A stretch of DNA of 64,000 bases from Ophthalmolycus amberensis (GCA_024529925.1 JAFEUB010001418.1:124001-188000), one strand, 5' to 3'. Shown: positions 48,620 to 59,752, numbered from the stretch's first letter. Numbers and translations: made by a program. Notes: a model not told the origin generated them from the sequence alone.

Positions 48620-49355
48620 ACCATTCGCTCTCAACCTGCTGATCAATCTGTTTGTCAGCCGCCTTGTTGTTGGCTCACGGCAGATTACGAGCACCAGAAG
48701 GCTGCGTGTCTCTCCGCCCCGCTATGATACGTACTGAAACAGATTAACCTGTCACTTCTAGTGACATGCCAAACCCCAAGCCTTTTAAAGCTGCATCTGG
48801 AGCGTGCTGGGGTGTCCTTCTGTCTGCCCCAATATTTACTCACAGGAGGGGAGTTTGTCAGAAATGGAAGCTTTAACACCTGTTGGTTCATTTTCTGTTT
48901 ATTGTTGTCGATTAAATGTCAGGAAAGAAAAGGGAAAATGGCAACGCAAGGCATCTTCAAATTGCTTATTTTGTCCAACAAACAGCCCAAAACCCAAATA
49001 TATGATTTAGAATACAGAGAAAGCAACTATGAATGCAACTGTAAGCTTCATTTATTCATAGCCTGTGAGGAACTGCAAACCTGAATGGATGGTGATGAAC
49101 AGTGAGAGCTATGCTAATACTGTCTCTTACATGCTTACCACCACATACCAACACATCATCAAACTATGGACGTCAGCGCAGGACATCAAATCTGAGCACC
49201 ATGACCATTTTGTAAAAGGAAACGTGGAAAATAATAACGTCTGCGTCCGAGTTTTACAACTACTGTTGTCTCTCCCACTCCCCTGAGTGCATTTCCAAAC
49301 TGAGACACGAGTGCGGGCCTGGTAACCTGACCCTCGCCCGTCCTCCCTGCACTAG

Positions 49356-49589
49356 GAGCTGTACGACGAGCTGCCCTTTGGAAGTTCCCTGGCTGCAGCC
49401 AATACTACCCGTCATGCGACACCAGCGTCCGCTCAAGACAGTATCGCCGCACACGAGCGGGTGAATTATCACCAGGGCTTTGATGTGGTGGGCCGACTGA
49501 CCACGGGGTGCGTTACCGTCGCCAGGGGAACCTATCGTGTTTGCACTCGTCAGCAAATGCTCTTGAAAAGCATCTGTGATTTACTGTGA
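49356..49589 (+). CDS. Possible orphan coding exon, unassigned
   Basis: A strong 3' splice-site-like stretch (pyrimidine-rich, ending CACTAG) is followed at once by an open frame of 77 codons to TGA. It starts ELYDELPFGSSLAAANTTRH and continues through VNYHQGFDVVGRLTTGCVTV. A possible donor CGG|GTGAAT lies at 49461. The composition looks protein-like and GC-rich beside AT-rich flanks, but no family is recognised and no partner exon was found. It could be a relic of a gene or transposon. Confidence 0.25.
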   Translation, partial: ELYDELPFGSSLAAANTTRHATPASAQDSIAAHERVNYHQGFDVVGRLTTGCVTVARGTYRVCTRQQMLLKSICDLL

Positions 49590-49881
49590 GTGTGCAAAAC
49601 TCACAGTATGACTTTGAGCTCAAATGCATCTTTTTCAGCAGCGCCATGTGCAAATTAAAGATGCATACACTTTGTTATTTAGATCTCTTGTCATCTAGCA
49701 AAATATATTCAACCCGATTAGAGCAAATTGCATCTAGTCAGATTAAAATAAGATCAGCAGACATTCCCTGTGACCCCCAGAGCCTCCTGTAGTCTCTCTC
49801 TTCTGGTGTCTAATCTCTATATCTGTCTAATTAGCGACAACCTTGCAGAAAAGCTGCCACAACTCAGATTACATATACCGC

Positions 49882-49905
49882 TTATACATATACATATACA
49901 TATAC
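49882..49905. repeat. (ATACAT)n tandem repeat
   Basis: About four hexamer units of atacat/tataca. Confidence 0.8.
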
Positions 49906-50210
49906 TTAGTGTTCTGTCAACCCACTCAACATTTCAGTGCATCTGTACTTTAAGATATTGTTCACGAAGGCAAACTGCACCATGTATGTTTGCAGAAAAA
50001 TAGAATATCCAGATTTTTAATGAATGAATAGCATGTTGAATATTAAAATAGATTATGTTGCCAGACGGAACAGCAGTGATTTTTTCTTTTTAAAGTCACG
50101 TGATTCTCTAAAATGCTGACTAACCTTCAACACACAGAGATGCAACCTTTTGCATATTTGCCTCCAAGATGAAAGATGAATATTGGGCTCTGTCAGGGTT
50201 TGAGCATGAA

Positions 50211-50234
50211 CACACACACACACACACACACACA
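50211..50234. repeat. (CA)12 microsatellite
   Basis: A pure CA run. Confidence 0.95.
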
Positions 50235-50552
50235 TCCTCGGCCACACAGAGCCTCCCAAAGCAAAGCCTCAGTCTTACCTCTTGCAGCGAAGCTTTAGCC
50301 CACTGTGCTGTTGTGCCTCTGCAGTGCCACCGGCTGTGTCTTCAACCTGCCGCCTCCGATGAAGCGGTATCCTCACTGAACGTCTGCTCCGCTCTCCTCC
50401 CCGCCGTTTCTCTCTCTATTCCGTCGCGTCCTCAGCTGGCCTCTCGTACAATCCAGGTGGTCTGATGAGGTGGGAGAGAAGAAGAGGAGCGTGTACTGAC
50501 AGACCGGGGGAGCTGCTGTGTGTGTGTGTGTGGCTGGGGACTGTGAAGACAG

Positions 50553-50554
<2 letters not shown>

Positions 50555-50615
<61 letters not shown>

Positions 50616-50626
50616 GTGTGTGTGTG
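50555..50626. repeat. (TG)n microsatellite, about 72 bp
   Basis: A nearly pure TG run with one CG interruption at 50611. Confidence 0.97.
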
Positions 50627-50745
50627 AGAAAGAGAGCAGAGGGGAGAGAGGCACGACCTGTCATGCAGATATCAGCCCTGTTGCAGTTAAATTTAAACCA
50701 CCCTCCCTTCTGACACCTTGAGCCACGGCTGCTCTCCTTCTCCGT

Positions 50746-50796
50746 CACACACACACACCCACACACACACCCACACACTCGGACACACACACACAC
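50746..50796. repeat. Interrupted (AC)n tract
   Basis: AC dinucleotides with ccc and ctcgg interruptions, about 120 bp after the 50555 TG tract. The two could pair as inverted arms. Confidence 0.9.
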
Positions 50797-51872
50797 GGAG
50801 CTCTGACGGTACCATATGGCCCTTGGCAGAAGACTGAGCCCTTGGGAGTCTGTGACTGTCCCCGAGGACACAAAGAGCGAGGGGGGTGCGGGGTGGCAGG
50901 AACAATATTTAGACAGGATATTTTTTCAGTTGTTGGTGGGAAAATTAAATAAAAAATGTCCCCCAAAACTGCTACGTCATGCATTGCCTATACCCTGCAC
51001 GGTTTGGATACAAAATGATGTGTCACATAATATATTATATCTGAAACTAACGTATCTAATGCTTGCCACTGTCTTCGGGATGCACCATGGTGGATATGTC
51101 TTGATATTACTGTCACTATGGACAGTTTAAAACTAAAAGAAACCTTTTTAGTTCATCCCATTCATTCTTCTTCATTGTCAAAACCTGGGGCCTGCATTAC
51201 CCACAATGCAACTCAAGCCTTTAGTGTGTAATGCAGACATAACTCCACTCCCCCAGATTTGTTCCAATGTTCAAACTCGTAGCTCTCAGCCCCAACCGAC
51301 GCTGACTCAAGTGACATCACTTAAGGCGATTCAATAGATTTTGCGCAGTTGCTTCTGGAGCCACAAAAAGGCTTGATACGACTCACACAGAGATGGAAGC
51401 AGCCTTTCATGTGTAAAATCGGTAGAGTTCCCCTTTAACTCATTTTGTTCAGCTTGGAGTGGAGCGGAGTGTGTACCTGCATTTAAGAGCTGAGCGCTGC
51501 ACCGGTTTAAAAACCTGTGTTACTTTGTGATGCAGTCAGAGAGTCACCGACTGTTGAGTCACAGACTGCAGCGTCTTTCTCTCAGCCGACATCAGAGCCA
51601 TAAAATGGGCATTGTTCAGCTTTAGAAGGCATGCAGAGCTTAAATGAACTGCTTTTAAATGATTTAGTTTTATATTCAAAGTCTGCTTTTATTTTCTGGA
51701 CAAGACAAAATATCAGACGACGGTTAACCAAATAAGGATTGACCTGTATACATGTGTGTGAATGTGACTCCAGAGTCCTCCAGCTGTCAGAGGTTCCTCT
51801 CCTTGACACGCTGCCGTAAATCTCCAGGTCAACTCTCTTTTCTTTTACCTTTATTTACCCAGGTGTGTGAGC

Positions 51873-51897
51873 GTGTGTGTGTGTGTGTGTGTGTGTG
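51873..51897. repeat. (GT)n microsatellite
   Basis: A pure run that directly follows a 'cctttatttacccaggt' repeat word. This suggests it grew from a retroelement end. Confidence 0.95.
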
Positions 51898-53293
51898 GCA
51901 TGGATGTCAATGTTGAGCTTTACACATACTCTTTTACGCACTATTAGCTCCCCTCATTGCAGTTTTGACGTTGTGAATTGGGGAGAGTTGCTGCACTCAA
52001 AGAGATTCAGTTTGCTGTTGAAGAAAAGCATTAAATCCTCACATTTGAGAAGTTGGAACTAGCAAACATTTGGGATTTTTGTTTCGAAAATTACAGAAAT
52101 TAGTATTCCATTATTTCTTTTTCAGGTTACAGTGGAATATGGGAAGTGACTCAGATGTTCTGACCACAGATTTATCAAATTAGGTGCACACCTAAACAAA
52201 CGTTTTGTATTAAATACACTACGTACAATTACAATATAAGCTCAGATAAACTTCTGACTCTTCTGGAAAATAAAAAAACCCAATAAAGAAAACAGCAGCA
52301 AATGGCGGATGAGGGTCTGGAAAGCTCTGTAGTCGTATTTATTAAATTGCTGTATGTGTGAAAGTAGACACTAGGTGGAGATTAAAATATGCCACAGAGG
52401 GCCAAGAGTATGCAGGCTTTTATTGTGAAACCTTCACTCGTGGCACATCGTTGTCGAGTTATTCTGCAGTGATTGTAGCGTTTACTGCTCCTGCTGGATG
52501 TCTATTACAGCAACCTGTACAATGATTAAGGAGGTTCCAGTAAAGATGAAAGCTGTTTGTTGTATTTTCACACTCAGCAGAGCTCTTCAGATGAACATCA
52601 CTGGGGAGAACTTTTATGGAGTTTCTTTGTCGGATGACAAAACGTCTGCAGGAAGCAGAAAAACAAAACGAATGTCATGACTCTGAATAACACGGATTTG
52701 TTACAGATGTGTGCATGGATCTTAACCTCTGTCAACCTTTTATAGTTGTATTTACCACTCATTTAATCAATGCAATACACCAGTAACATTATTTCACACC
52801 CTTAATTAATTTAATATTGCTTATGATCTTGCAAGCAGACAAAACCGCAATTAAGGATTTACGTATGTAGAAAACTTTACAAGGGTTGTTTTAATCATTG
52901 ATGCCACATTGAGCCACAATATGGGCAGTCTGGTGTTAATGAGCAACCCTATTTATGTTGTTTTGTTAATATACAGCCTTATGTTATGAAAGTAAAATGT
53001 CATATTTAATGTAATCAAACATGCACGTAAAAGCACATAAACAAACCCTTAGAGGATCACACACTTTATATATTTATTGTGGGAGGAGTAGAATTGAATG
53101 AGCAGCTCAAACACACATGATCAGGTCCAGACGTTTCACAGTGTACGGCCCATGCAGGCTGGTCTGAGGCCAGCTGTAACTGTACTCCGGTCACTAATCA
53201 CAAACATCACAAAATTAACCTCACTGACAGCTCTGCACGACAGAAAGCCCCGAAGTTTCCAACGAGCCATCTCTCATCACCCACGGACGGTTA

Positions 53294-53314
53294 TGTGTGT
53301 GTGTGTGTGTGTGT
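53294..53314. repeat. (TG)n microsatellite
   Basis: A short pure run. Confidence 0.9.
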
Positions 53315-54086
53315 ATCCTGTTACTTTACTCTCATTCTATCCGCCCACTACCATATTCAGTCACGTAGTTTGTTTACTTTGAGGGTTTTTTACGATAGTT
53401 TGTTTCTCTGGTGATATCAGGAACGTCTTGAGGGAATTTCTTCAAATCGTCCACTTGGAATCAAGGATGAACTGATTAGAAGTTTGATGCTTACAGGTCA
53501 ATGTGACCACGAGTCAAGAATTCACATGCTAATTATGACAAAAAATGATGAAGTGATGACTTTATTTGTTGGTGGAGGCAACAACCACAAGGCAGTAATT
53601 CTAACAATGTGAGATAAGATAAGAGGCCAGGGAGGTGGAGAGGTGCTTTTAATAATATGACGTTATATTCCTCAATTGAAAGCTTTATATCTGAAAGGGA
53701 CACCTTGGTACAGTTTCTTTCGAGTCAGCGAGTTACCATCATCTGAACAAGTGGTGACTCATAAAGTCCGATCATTTTACCTCCAAACGGGTCCAAAGGT
53801 AACGGACAGAAACAGTTCACAACTGGTACCAGTGATGAGGGATCACAGCAAGACATGCCTTTATTATTAAGCCAAACCGCTGCTCTGAACACATATTTAA
53901 ATGATCAGTTTTACAGGTCTTGCAGTAAAAAAAACTCTAAAAAAAAGCGTATTTAATCTGGTTCAAATAATCAACATGATAAAAACAATGATTTTCACAT
54001 GCGACACAATTAGTTTCTTTAATAAACAGTCTCATGCTAACGCTCTGCGCTGAACTGCAGTAAATGACATCATTTCTCCGTCTTGG

Positions 54087-54206
54087 TCAGAGTCTCTCAG
54101 TAAGTCTGGACACCTTGCTGGGCTTTGGGAAAGAGTGCGTGACGCTCTGGATGATGTCTGAGAGGATGTTGATGTCAGTGAACGTGTGCTTGTACATGTG
54201 CCTGTA
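54087..54206 (-). CDS. Possible terminal coding exon, unassigned
   Basis: On the minus strand an acceptor-like TTCACAG is followed by 39 open codons and TGA. The frame contains MYKHTFTDINILSDIIQSVT and FPKPSKVSRLTERL. An ATTAAA poly(A)-type signal lies 64 bp downstream (54018-54023). The regular hydrophobic/polar pattern looks genuine, and the exon is 120 bp, phase 0. No upstream exon could be confirmed between it and the plus-strand gene at 55960, and no family is recognised. Confidence 0.3.
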   Translation of the reverse strand, partial: YRHMYKHTFTDINILSDIIQSVTHSFPKPSKVSRLTERL

Positions 54207-54966
54207 CTGTGAACTGTGTTTTCAGGTCGTTTGGAGTTTTTATTTTCAAAGCATTGGACAATAGCTGCACATCTTTGGGTTTCAGGGGAGACACTACAGG
54301 GTAAAAAGTTTAACGAATAGATACCACGATGAAACCTCCCCTCTCTAAAAACCTTCAGACTAGAGAGAGGAATGAAACTGGAACGCTTGGTTAACAGCTT
54401 CTGGCTCAGAAGCTGAGAGAAAACAGCCTTTAAAGATATGTTTTGTAAAGTTATATACATTTTGAAGACACTACAGGTGAATATTAACATCTTAATTCCT
54501 CTTTGAGGACAAAACACAGCTTTCAGTGACAGCAAAAGTCCCAGAGGACCACCCGCTGAGCGTTTCCTCCCAGTAAAGAGCAGATACACGGGAGGAAGAG
54601 ACACTTACACCGGAGAGGAATTGTCGGTATGAAGAAGATGATAAAAGTCATTTTACATTTGATTTTTATTGAGGAATGATTTGTTAGTGCAACGTAAAAC
54701 CATGCAAATGTTTTCCACTCGGCGCGATGCCAAGGCAGTGTCACAACGCACCAATCTGTCCCACACACTCCTTGACCTCTTCCTCCTTCCTCTCTCCCTC
54801 GGCATTATGGGAGCAGGCCGTTTAAAAGCAGAGGTATTTACGACTCAGCACTCTCCTCTAGAGTTCCTGGAGCTCCACGAACATGCGGGACTGGCAGTGT
54901 GACACCACCAGCTCGGTTTAAAGATAGAATTAGTTAGCTATCTGGCTATTTTGTATCGGGGGGTCC

Positions 54967-55035
54967 ATCTGTCTGTCTGTCTGCACACCTGTCTGTCTAT
55001 CTGTCTGTCTGCCTGTCTGTCTGTCTGCCTGTCTT
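54967..55035. repeat. (CTGT)n tetranucleotide repeat
   Basis: An imperfect ctgt/ctgc tandem array of about 17 units. Confidence 0.9.
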
Positions 55036-55524
55036 GTGCAGTTAAAGCGGGACCGGAGAGAGAACTGGGACTGTGAAACGTACTCGGCATGACTTTAAGA
55101 GAGAGAATCAAACACGCGAGAGCTTCTTGTCTACATTTGGATGCTGATAACACTATTATTTCATAGATTTTGATCTTAATTGTGTTTTAATGTGATTCCC
55201 TAAGCATTTAGATTAAGTGCTTTGTTTCAGTAACGCAACAGTTAAACATTGTGAAAATACTTGAGTACATGTCAAAGTCCTGAATGTACTCGACCGTATT
55301 TTACTGTTTTAACTGTTTGACGCATATCTAATTTAAATTCATGTTTATTGTTTTATTGCCATAAAAGTTTTAAAATGCTAATATTTAATAAGAGAAGCAT
55401 ATTGTTTTTAAATGTACAATTTGAATTTGCAGAGTAACCACTTACATGTCTTATGTGTCCAAAAAGGGCACTAATTAAAGTATAATATTAAAAGTATGAA
55501 ATAACACAAAATGTATTGCACTGT

Positions 55525-55590
55525 AAAGTACAAATACCTCAAAACGTAAGTACAGTACTTGGGTTAACATACGTAGTTGCTTTCCAGTTG
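55525..55590 (-). repeat. Fragment of the 6222-type miniature element, reverse orientation
   Basis: The string aaagtacaaatacctcaaaa at 55525 is the reverse complement, with one mismatch, of the 'ttttgaggtacttgtacttt' stretch in the 6222 element. It is followed by a degraded 'gtagttgctttcca' terminus. It lies about 370 bp upstream of the start codon of the coiled-coil gene. Confidence 0.55.
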
Positions 55591-55959
55591 GTCGAGTAGT
55601 GGTAATATAAGTACTGGTAGTGATGCAGTTTACATCATTTAAAAACGAGGGGTCATTATTCACTTTCAACTGTGTGTAGTTTTTTTAAAGTTATGTAAAA
55701 AGTGTAACATTTTATTAACTTCACTGCCCTTTTTGGACCTGATATAAATAAAGCAATGTGTTAAAACGTTCAAAAACTTCTTCCTGCTAAACTGAAAGGA
55801 TATGTCGCCATCTACTGGTCAAACGGAGTAATCACACAACTTTGAGCCACAGGTGAAAACAATGACGCCGTGATTTTTAAAACGCAGCAACTCCACCTGT
55901 CCAAACAAAAAGGGGCGCGAGGAGGGATAACCGAACAGCGGAGAAGACGAACAGCGAAC

Positions 55960-56103
55960 ATGTCGGACAGAGTTTCAGAACTCCTCAGAGAAAGCCGTGT
56001 TCCGCTGAATCGCATCCCATCAGGGCGACAGCTGCCCAGGACTCCTCCTCTTCTGACGGGGGTGAAGAAAGAACTCCATTTCTCTACTGAGGATGATGAG
56101 GAG
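55960..56103 (+). CDS. Coiled-coil gene exon 1
   Basis: It encodes residues 1-48. The donor is GAG|GTACAT, phase 0. The open frame continues past the donor without homology-like content, so the splice site is chosen because exon 2 follows in frame. Confidence 0.75.
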
Positions 56104-58057
56104 GTACATGTGCATCGTTTCACTGCACGTCTTTATCACATTGTATGTTTTGATTGGAGTTGTATATGTAATCCGATCTGTTCTCCTCATCAACAGACCA
56201 GTAGTCTGTCATCTACTGACCAAAACAGAACGTTTGATTTCAACACTTTTGGGACAGAATCAGGTACCAAATCATAAATGCAGCACAGACTGCTTGTTTT
56301 ACTTGACGACCTTCAGTATTTTGTATTCCGCTTTATTGCAAATGACTTGGAGAATAAAAGCGTTCTTGGATCTCAGTTGATCTCGTGTTGAAATGTTTTC
56401 CCTGATTTTATTTTATTGCTCAACTGAACCAGATGACCCGAATTCCATGCTGAAAGGAATGAAGGACTATCAGCTGACACTGACTGACTTGGAGTTTATT
56501 GAAAAGATGAGAGTAGAGAAATGTATTAAAAGACTGCAGGTGATTTTTTTGGCTTTCTCTCTCACTGCTGCTGCTTGATTGCAGAACTGTTCTTCACTTT
56601 GATTGCAATCATTGTTGCTTCGTGTTTGTGTTCGTTGTGCTGATATTTTGACCGTCCTCAGGGAGATCTGGAGGAAGTGCAAAGGTTGTTAATGAAGGAA
56701 ACGATGCCGTTGGAGCTGGCGTTGGCGTCCAGGGAGAAAGCACAGGCTGAACTCCAAATGGTGAGTTTGAATGACGATAACCAAGTTCTCTAATCTTAAA
56801 CTTGTGCGTAAAAGTAAAGTGTAGCTTCATTCATCCTGATAACGCTGTTCTTTCTGTCAGTTCCCGTCCTGTGAAGACCTCACTGAGTGGGTGAAGGTGG
56901 TCCTCAAAATGACATCGCCATCAACTGCGTTAACAGACCTCGACGCCAAGTCTCTCCTGGCCATGGTGACGGAAAAAACCATTAGACGAGCCGAGGAGGA
57001 GAAGAGGATTGAGCTCACTCGGCTGGAGAAGAGGGTGGCAAACAAGTACTTACCAGCTTGCATAGATGCCACTGAAGGCGGTCAATATCTCATTTTTAAG
57101 GATAATTTTACCTTTTAACTGATGTTTTCTATTTCCAACTGTTATGCAAGAAGCCATCAAAATGTCCATCTACATTGTAGGTGTTGTAGCATTTAAAATC
57201 TCCCCCCAAAAACATGCTAACAAGGATTTCTTCAAAACTTAGAAGGAAGAAAGAGGCTCAAGCAAAAGGGCAGCTGCAAAAACAAGTTGCCCATGAGCAG
57301 GTAAGAGAGGCTCCAATTTGTGCACCGTTTTATTGTTTCGTGAAGTTTTTTTTTTTTTTAAGTGTTTTTTTTGTTCTGCTTCCAGCTGAAGATACAGGGA
57401 TCAATGAGCCGGTTATCAGACCTGAAATCTCAACTTCTACAACAAGAGGTGAGAATCTGGTTTCAAACGTGCATTTTTGGTGTTTGGCTGAGTGGGCAAG
57501 AAAGTAAAGCCTGTAAGGATTTACTCTAAAGAATAACTATGGTTTCACAGGATGTCTATAAAGCTCTTGAAATGCAGATCAACACCCAAGAATCACCAGA
57601 GATCACAGCAGAAGAAGTAGACGCTCCAGAGGAACTGCAAGCCGCAAAGAGACACGCGAACTGTCGAGGAAAGGGAAGAACAAAAGCTCTGGAGTCTACT
57701 GAGAAGTTGCAAGACGCAACAAACCAAAGTAAATCGACAAGGAGCAAACTGAGGGACCGGCGCACCGGTGTGAGAGACGATCATGGAAGTGAGAACACAA
57801 GTGAAACTCTGAAGCCCGAACAGAAGAAGACGACAGCCAGAACTCCGTCGCAGGAAGTCGAGACAACCGCACAAGAGTCTGTAGGAGCTGTGAGAGGGAG
57901 AAGGACGCCTCCGGGAACCTCGACTCCACCGCTGAAACATCAAAGTCGTGCAAAAGCTGGGGGAGCCACGTCAAGGCGAGCTGCTGGAGATGAGACGCAA
58001 CACACTGTTCTGAGGAGGTCCAGGAGGATCGCCAGCAGGGCGGCAGTGTGGTCGTAG
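55960..58057 (+). CDS. Uncharacterised coiled-coil protein with basic C-terminal tail (eight exons)
   Basis: The exons are 55960-56103, 56197-56263, 56433-56539, 56662-56760, 56861-57045, 57243-57300, 57386-57448 and 57551-58057. All have GT-AG ends and phases that join to 409 residues. The N-terminus (MSDRVSELLRES...) is polar, with an acidic stretch STEDDEE near residue 45. Residues 75-140 and 180-255 are helical and coiled-coil-like (TLTDLEFIEKMRVEKCIKRL; EKTIRRAEEEKRIELTRLEK). The last 150 residues are Lys/Arg/Ser/Thr-rich and disordered, ending in VLRRSRRIASRAAVWS. No catalytic motif, signal peptide or membrane segment is present. The general layout resembles chromatin- or spindle-associated coiled-coil proteins, but I do not recognise the family. 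The ATG has A at -3, and AATAAA lies 268 bp after the stop. Introns are 77-197 bp. Confidence 0.85.
56197..56263 (+). CDS. Coiled-coil gene exon 2
   Basis: It encodes residues 49-70 (TSSLSSTDQNRTFDFNTFGT...), polar and Ser/Thr-rich. The acceptor is CAACAG|ACC and the donor is TCAG|GTACCA, phase 1. Confidence 0.65.
56433..56539 (+). CDS. Coiled-coil gene exon 3
   Basis: It encodes residues 71-106, starting DDPNSMLKGMKDYQLTLTD and running into a helical segment. The acceptor is ACCAG|AT and the donor is CTGCAG|GTGATT. Confidence 0.8.
56662..56760 (+). CDS. Coiled-coil gene exon 4
   Basis: It encodes residues 107-139 (GDLEEVQRLLMKETMPLELA, then a Glu/Ala-rich helix). The acceptor is CCTCAG|GGA and the donor is AAATG|GTGAGT, phase 0 at both ends. 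Confidence 0.8.
56861..57045 (+). CDS. Coiled-coil gene exon 5
   Basis: It encodes residues 140-200 and two bases of 201 (FPSCEDLTEWVKVVLKMTSP; EKTIRRAEEEKRIELTRLEK). The acceptor is TCTGTCAG|TTC and the donor is AACAA|GTACTT, phase 2. Confidence 0.82.
57243..57300 (+). CDS. Coiled-coil gene exon 6
   Basis: It encodes residues 201-220 (RKKEAQAKGQLQKQVAHEQ). The acceptor is ACTTAG|AAG and the donor is GAGCAG|GTAAGA. Confidence 0.78.
57386..57448 (+). CDS. Coiled-coil gene exon 7
   Basis: It encodes residues 221-241 (LKIQGSMSRLSDLKSQLL). It is 63 bp, so skipping it would keep the frame. The acceptor is CTTCCAG|CTG and the donor is CAAGAG|GTGAGA. Confidence 0.8.
57551..58057 (+). CDS. Coiled-coil gene exon 8
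   Basis: It encodes residues 242-409: the end of the coil (DVYKALEMQINTQ) and the long basic Ser/Thr-rich tail, then TAG. The acceptor is GTTTCACAG|GAT. The opposite strand is also open over much of this exon, but its translation has no recognisable pattern. Confidence 0.85.
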   Translation, partial: DVYKALEMQINTQESPEITAEEVDAPEELQAAKRHANCRGKGRTKALESTEKLQDATNQSKSTRSKLRDRRTGVRDDHGSENTSETLKPEQKKTTARTPSQEVETTAQESVGAVRGRRTPPGTSTPPLKHQSRAKAGGATSRRAAGDETQHTVLRRSRRIASRAAVWS

Positions 58058-58324
58058 CCTTTAAAGTAGCTTTATATTGGATGGATTGTTTATTATATAG
58101 CGTACTGTCGTCCACCACGAGGTTGACACTTGTAGTTTTTAGTTGTCTATCACATTATAATTTTCCCAGGATCGTCGTCATTTTAACTTGTTCCTGAATT
58201 AATTCCAACAGTGGTTGTTTTTTATTTTTTTTTAAATGGATGTTGTATAAACTGCTGTTTTTAATTAAATGTTCATTGTTGCATTACGATACTTTGAAGC
58301 TTACGCCTTCCACTTAAGGTGTAC

Positions 58325-58330
58325 AATAAA
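58325..58330 (+). terminator. Poly(A) signal AATAAA of the coiled-coil gene
   Basis: It lies 268 bp after the stop and is the first canonical signal on the gene strand. Confidence 0.7.
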
Positions 58331-59752
58331 GACTATTGCAATTATGACTTGAATTTTAAATGTAAAACTTGATTGTAAGAAAGTTTATCGCCTTCTGTAA
58401 AGGTGGGGGTCAAAGGTCGTGGCTTAATGCACGTGAGCATGAAGCCGACACTCATGATGACCTGAATTAAATGTGATGTTTGATTTGTGGTTGAATTGGT
58501 CGCATGTCACACATGGGTTTCTGTAGATGGAGACTTGATTGAACTGTGAGGTTAGGAATCTTTTTTTTTTTTTTTTCTCTCTCGTCTGTCAGAGCCAGCG
58601 GCCATTTTATCACCTCCTCTCTCTCGCTCTCTCGTTCTCATTCTCTCTCTCTCTCGTTCACTGTCACGTGTTCGAAATGAGTCGCAGGAGCTGCAGAATC
58701 CCTGCAAATTTCCCTCGAGTAGTAATTCGCGGACGGCCGAGCGGCGATTTGGGTGTAACGTTTATCTTCCGTCAACTCCCAATCAATGGGTCTGAGCGGG
58801 AAAAAGGAGAACACTTCATGCTCCGTGGGTCTGGAGTGGGAAAACGTCGTGCTGACAGCTGGAATGTTTCGAGGCACCTTCTTAAATTACAAATTAAGTT
58901 TGAACTGACGTTCAGATTTGTCGGTCATTTGCCAGGATTTGCTTCTCAAACGGCTGCAGTCTTGGCAACTTCTTTCTAAACAACCAAAGTTCTGTTATGC
59001 TTTCCCACCTTGGGTCTTGATCCTTGACTTTTCCTGCAATCTGGGAGGCTCGTTTTTCGTCTGATTGTAATCCCCCAGAACCTGAAGAGGGATTTCCCTT
59101 CCCCCCCCCCCACCCCCCCCCCACCCCCTCACCATGCGTGGACACATCCATGATTGGTGAGATCTGAGATGTTTGTCTGATGGTCAACGACCCGGCCAAG
59201 ACCAAAGTAATACAAGCACAGGGTGGGAATCATGGCTCCACATCCTGTCATTACGTTTAATAGTCCGATACCAATACAGTCAAACTAATCGTGAGCAATG
59301 AGTTTATTCTAGAAAGGGTTTAGTTCTCTTGTTATTCCTGGGTTTTCTCCTCTGTTGCTCAGCGTTCCTCTGCTCCTCTTTGCCAAACCTGGAACCCTGA
59401 ACTGCTGTTCAGTAATCGAGGCATGGGAACGTTACCTCAAATGCGTCAAGCTTCAGAAATCAGATCTTGTTTACGGAAGGAGTCCAAGCAGACGGCCGGG
59501 ATCCCGGCCCAAGGAATTCTGGTTCATGGATTATAAAGAAGTTCCTTGTGTCTTTCGCATTGTGGCTGGATAACCGTCCCCCTGTATTTCGGCATTAAAG
59601 GCAATACATTGAAAAATGAAGCTTCTTGCAGTGTAAAATAATAGTTGAAAGTTAATGCCATGATGTACCAAAAGAGACCATAACTGATGGTGTTTGTGCA
59701 GCTACATTATGAATTGTACCAGTAATACGCTTTGTGCATTTAGCCTGAGCTA

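Larger units (their letters stand above)
46244..49355. other. Intergenic stretch with retroelement scraps
   Basis: No gene is recognised. It holds a LINE/SINE-like remnant (47446-47525), a perfect 31-bp direct repeat (47814 and 48589) and a 'gcaagtttatttgtatagca' type repeat (48435-48530). Confidence 0.55.
49590..54086. other. Intergenic stretch, simple repeats
   Basis: No gene is recognised. It is dominated by microsatellites: (ATACAT)n at 49882, (AC)n at 50211, (TG)n at 50555, imperfect (AC)n at 50746, (GT)n at 51873 and (GT)n at 53294. The long open frames here are dinucleotide artefacts. Confidence 0.6.

Noticed and set aside
50373..50871. Minus-strand open frames of 93 and 151 codons
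   Set aside because: They are mostly His-Thr repeats from the (TG)n tract; there is no domain outside the repeat.
54032..54604. Minus-strand open frame of 190 codons
   Set aside because: It spans intron-like and exon-like segments in a frame with no pattern. The better candidate in this area is the 39-codon frame at 54087-54206 in another phase.
58539..58979. Plus-strand open frame of 146 codons after the coiled-coil gene
   Set aside because: It begins in a poly(T) and ctct-rich low-complexity stretch and shows no motif or splice context.
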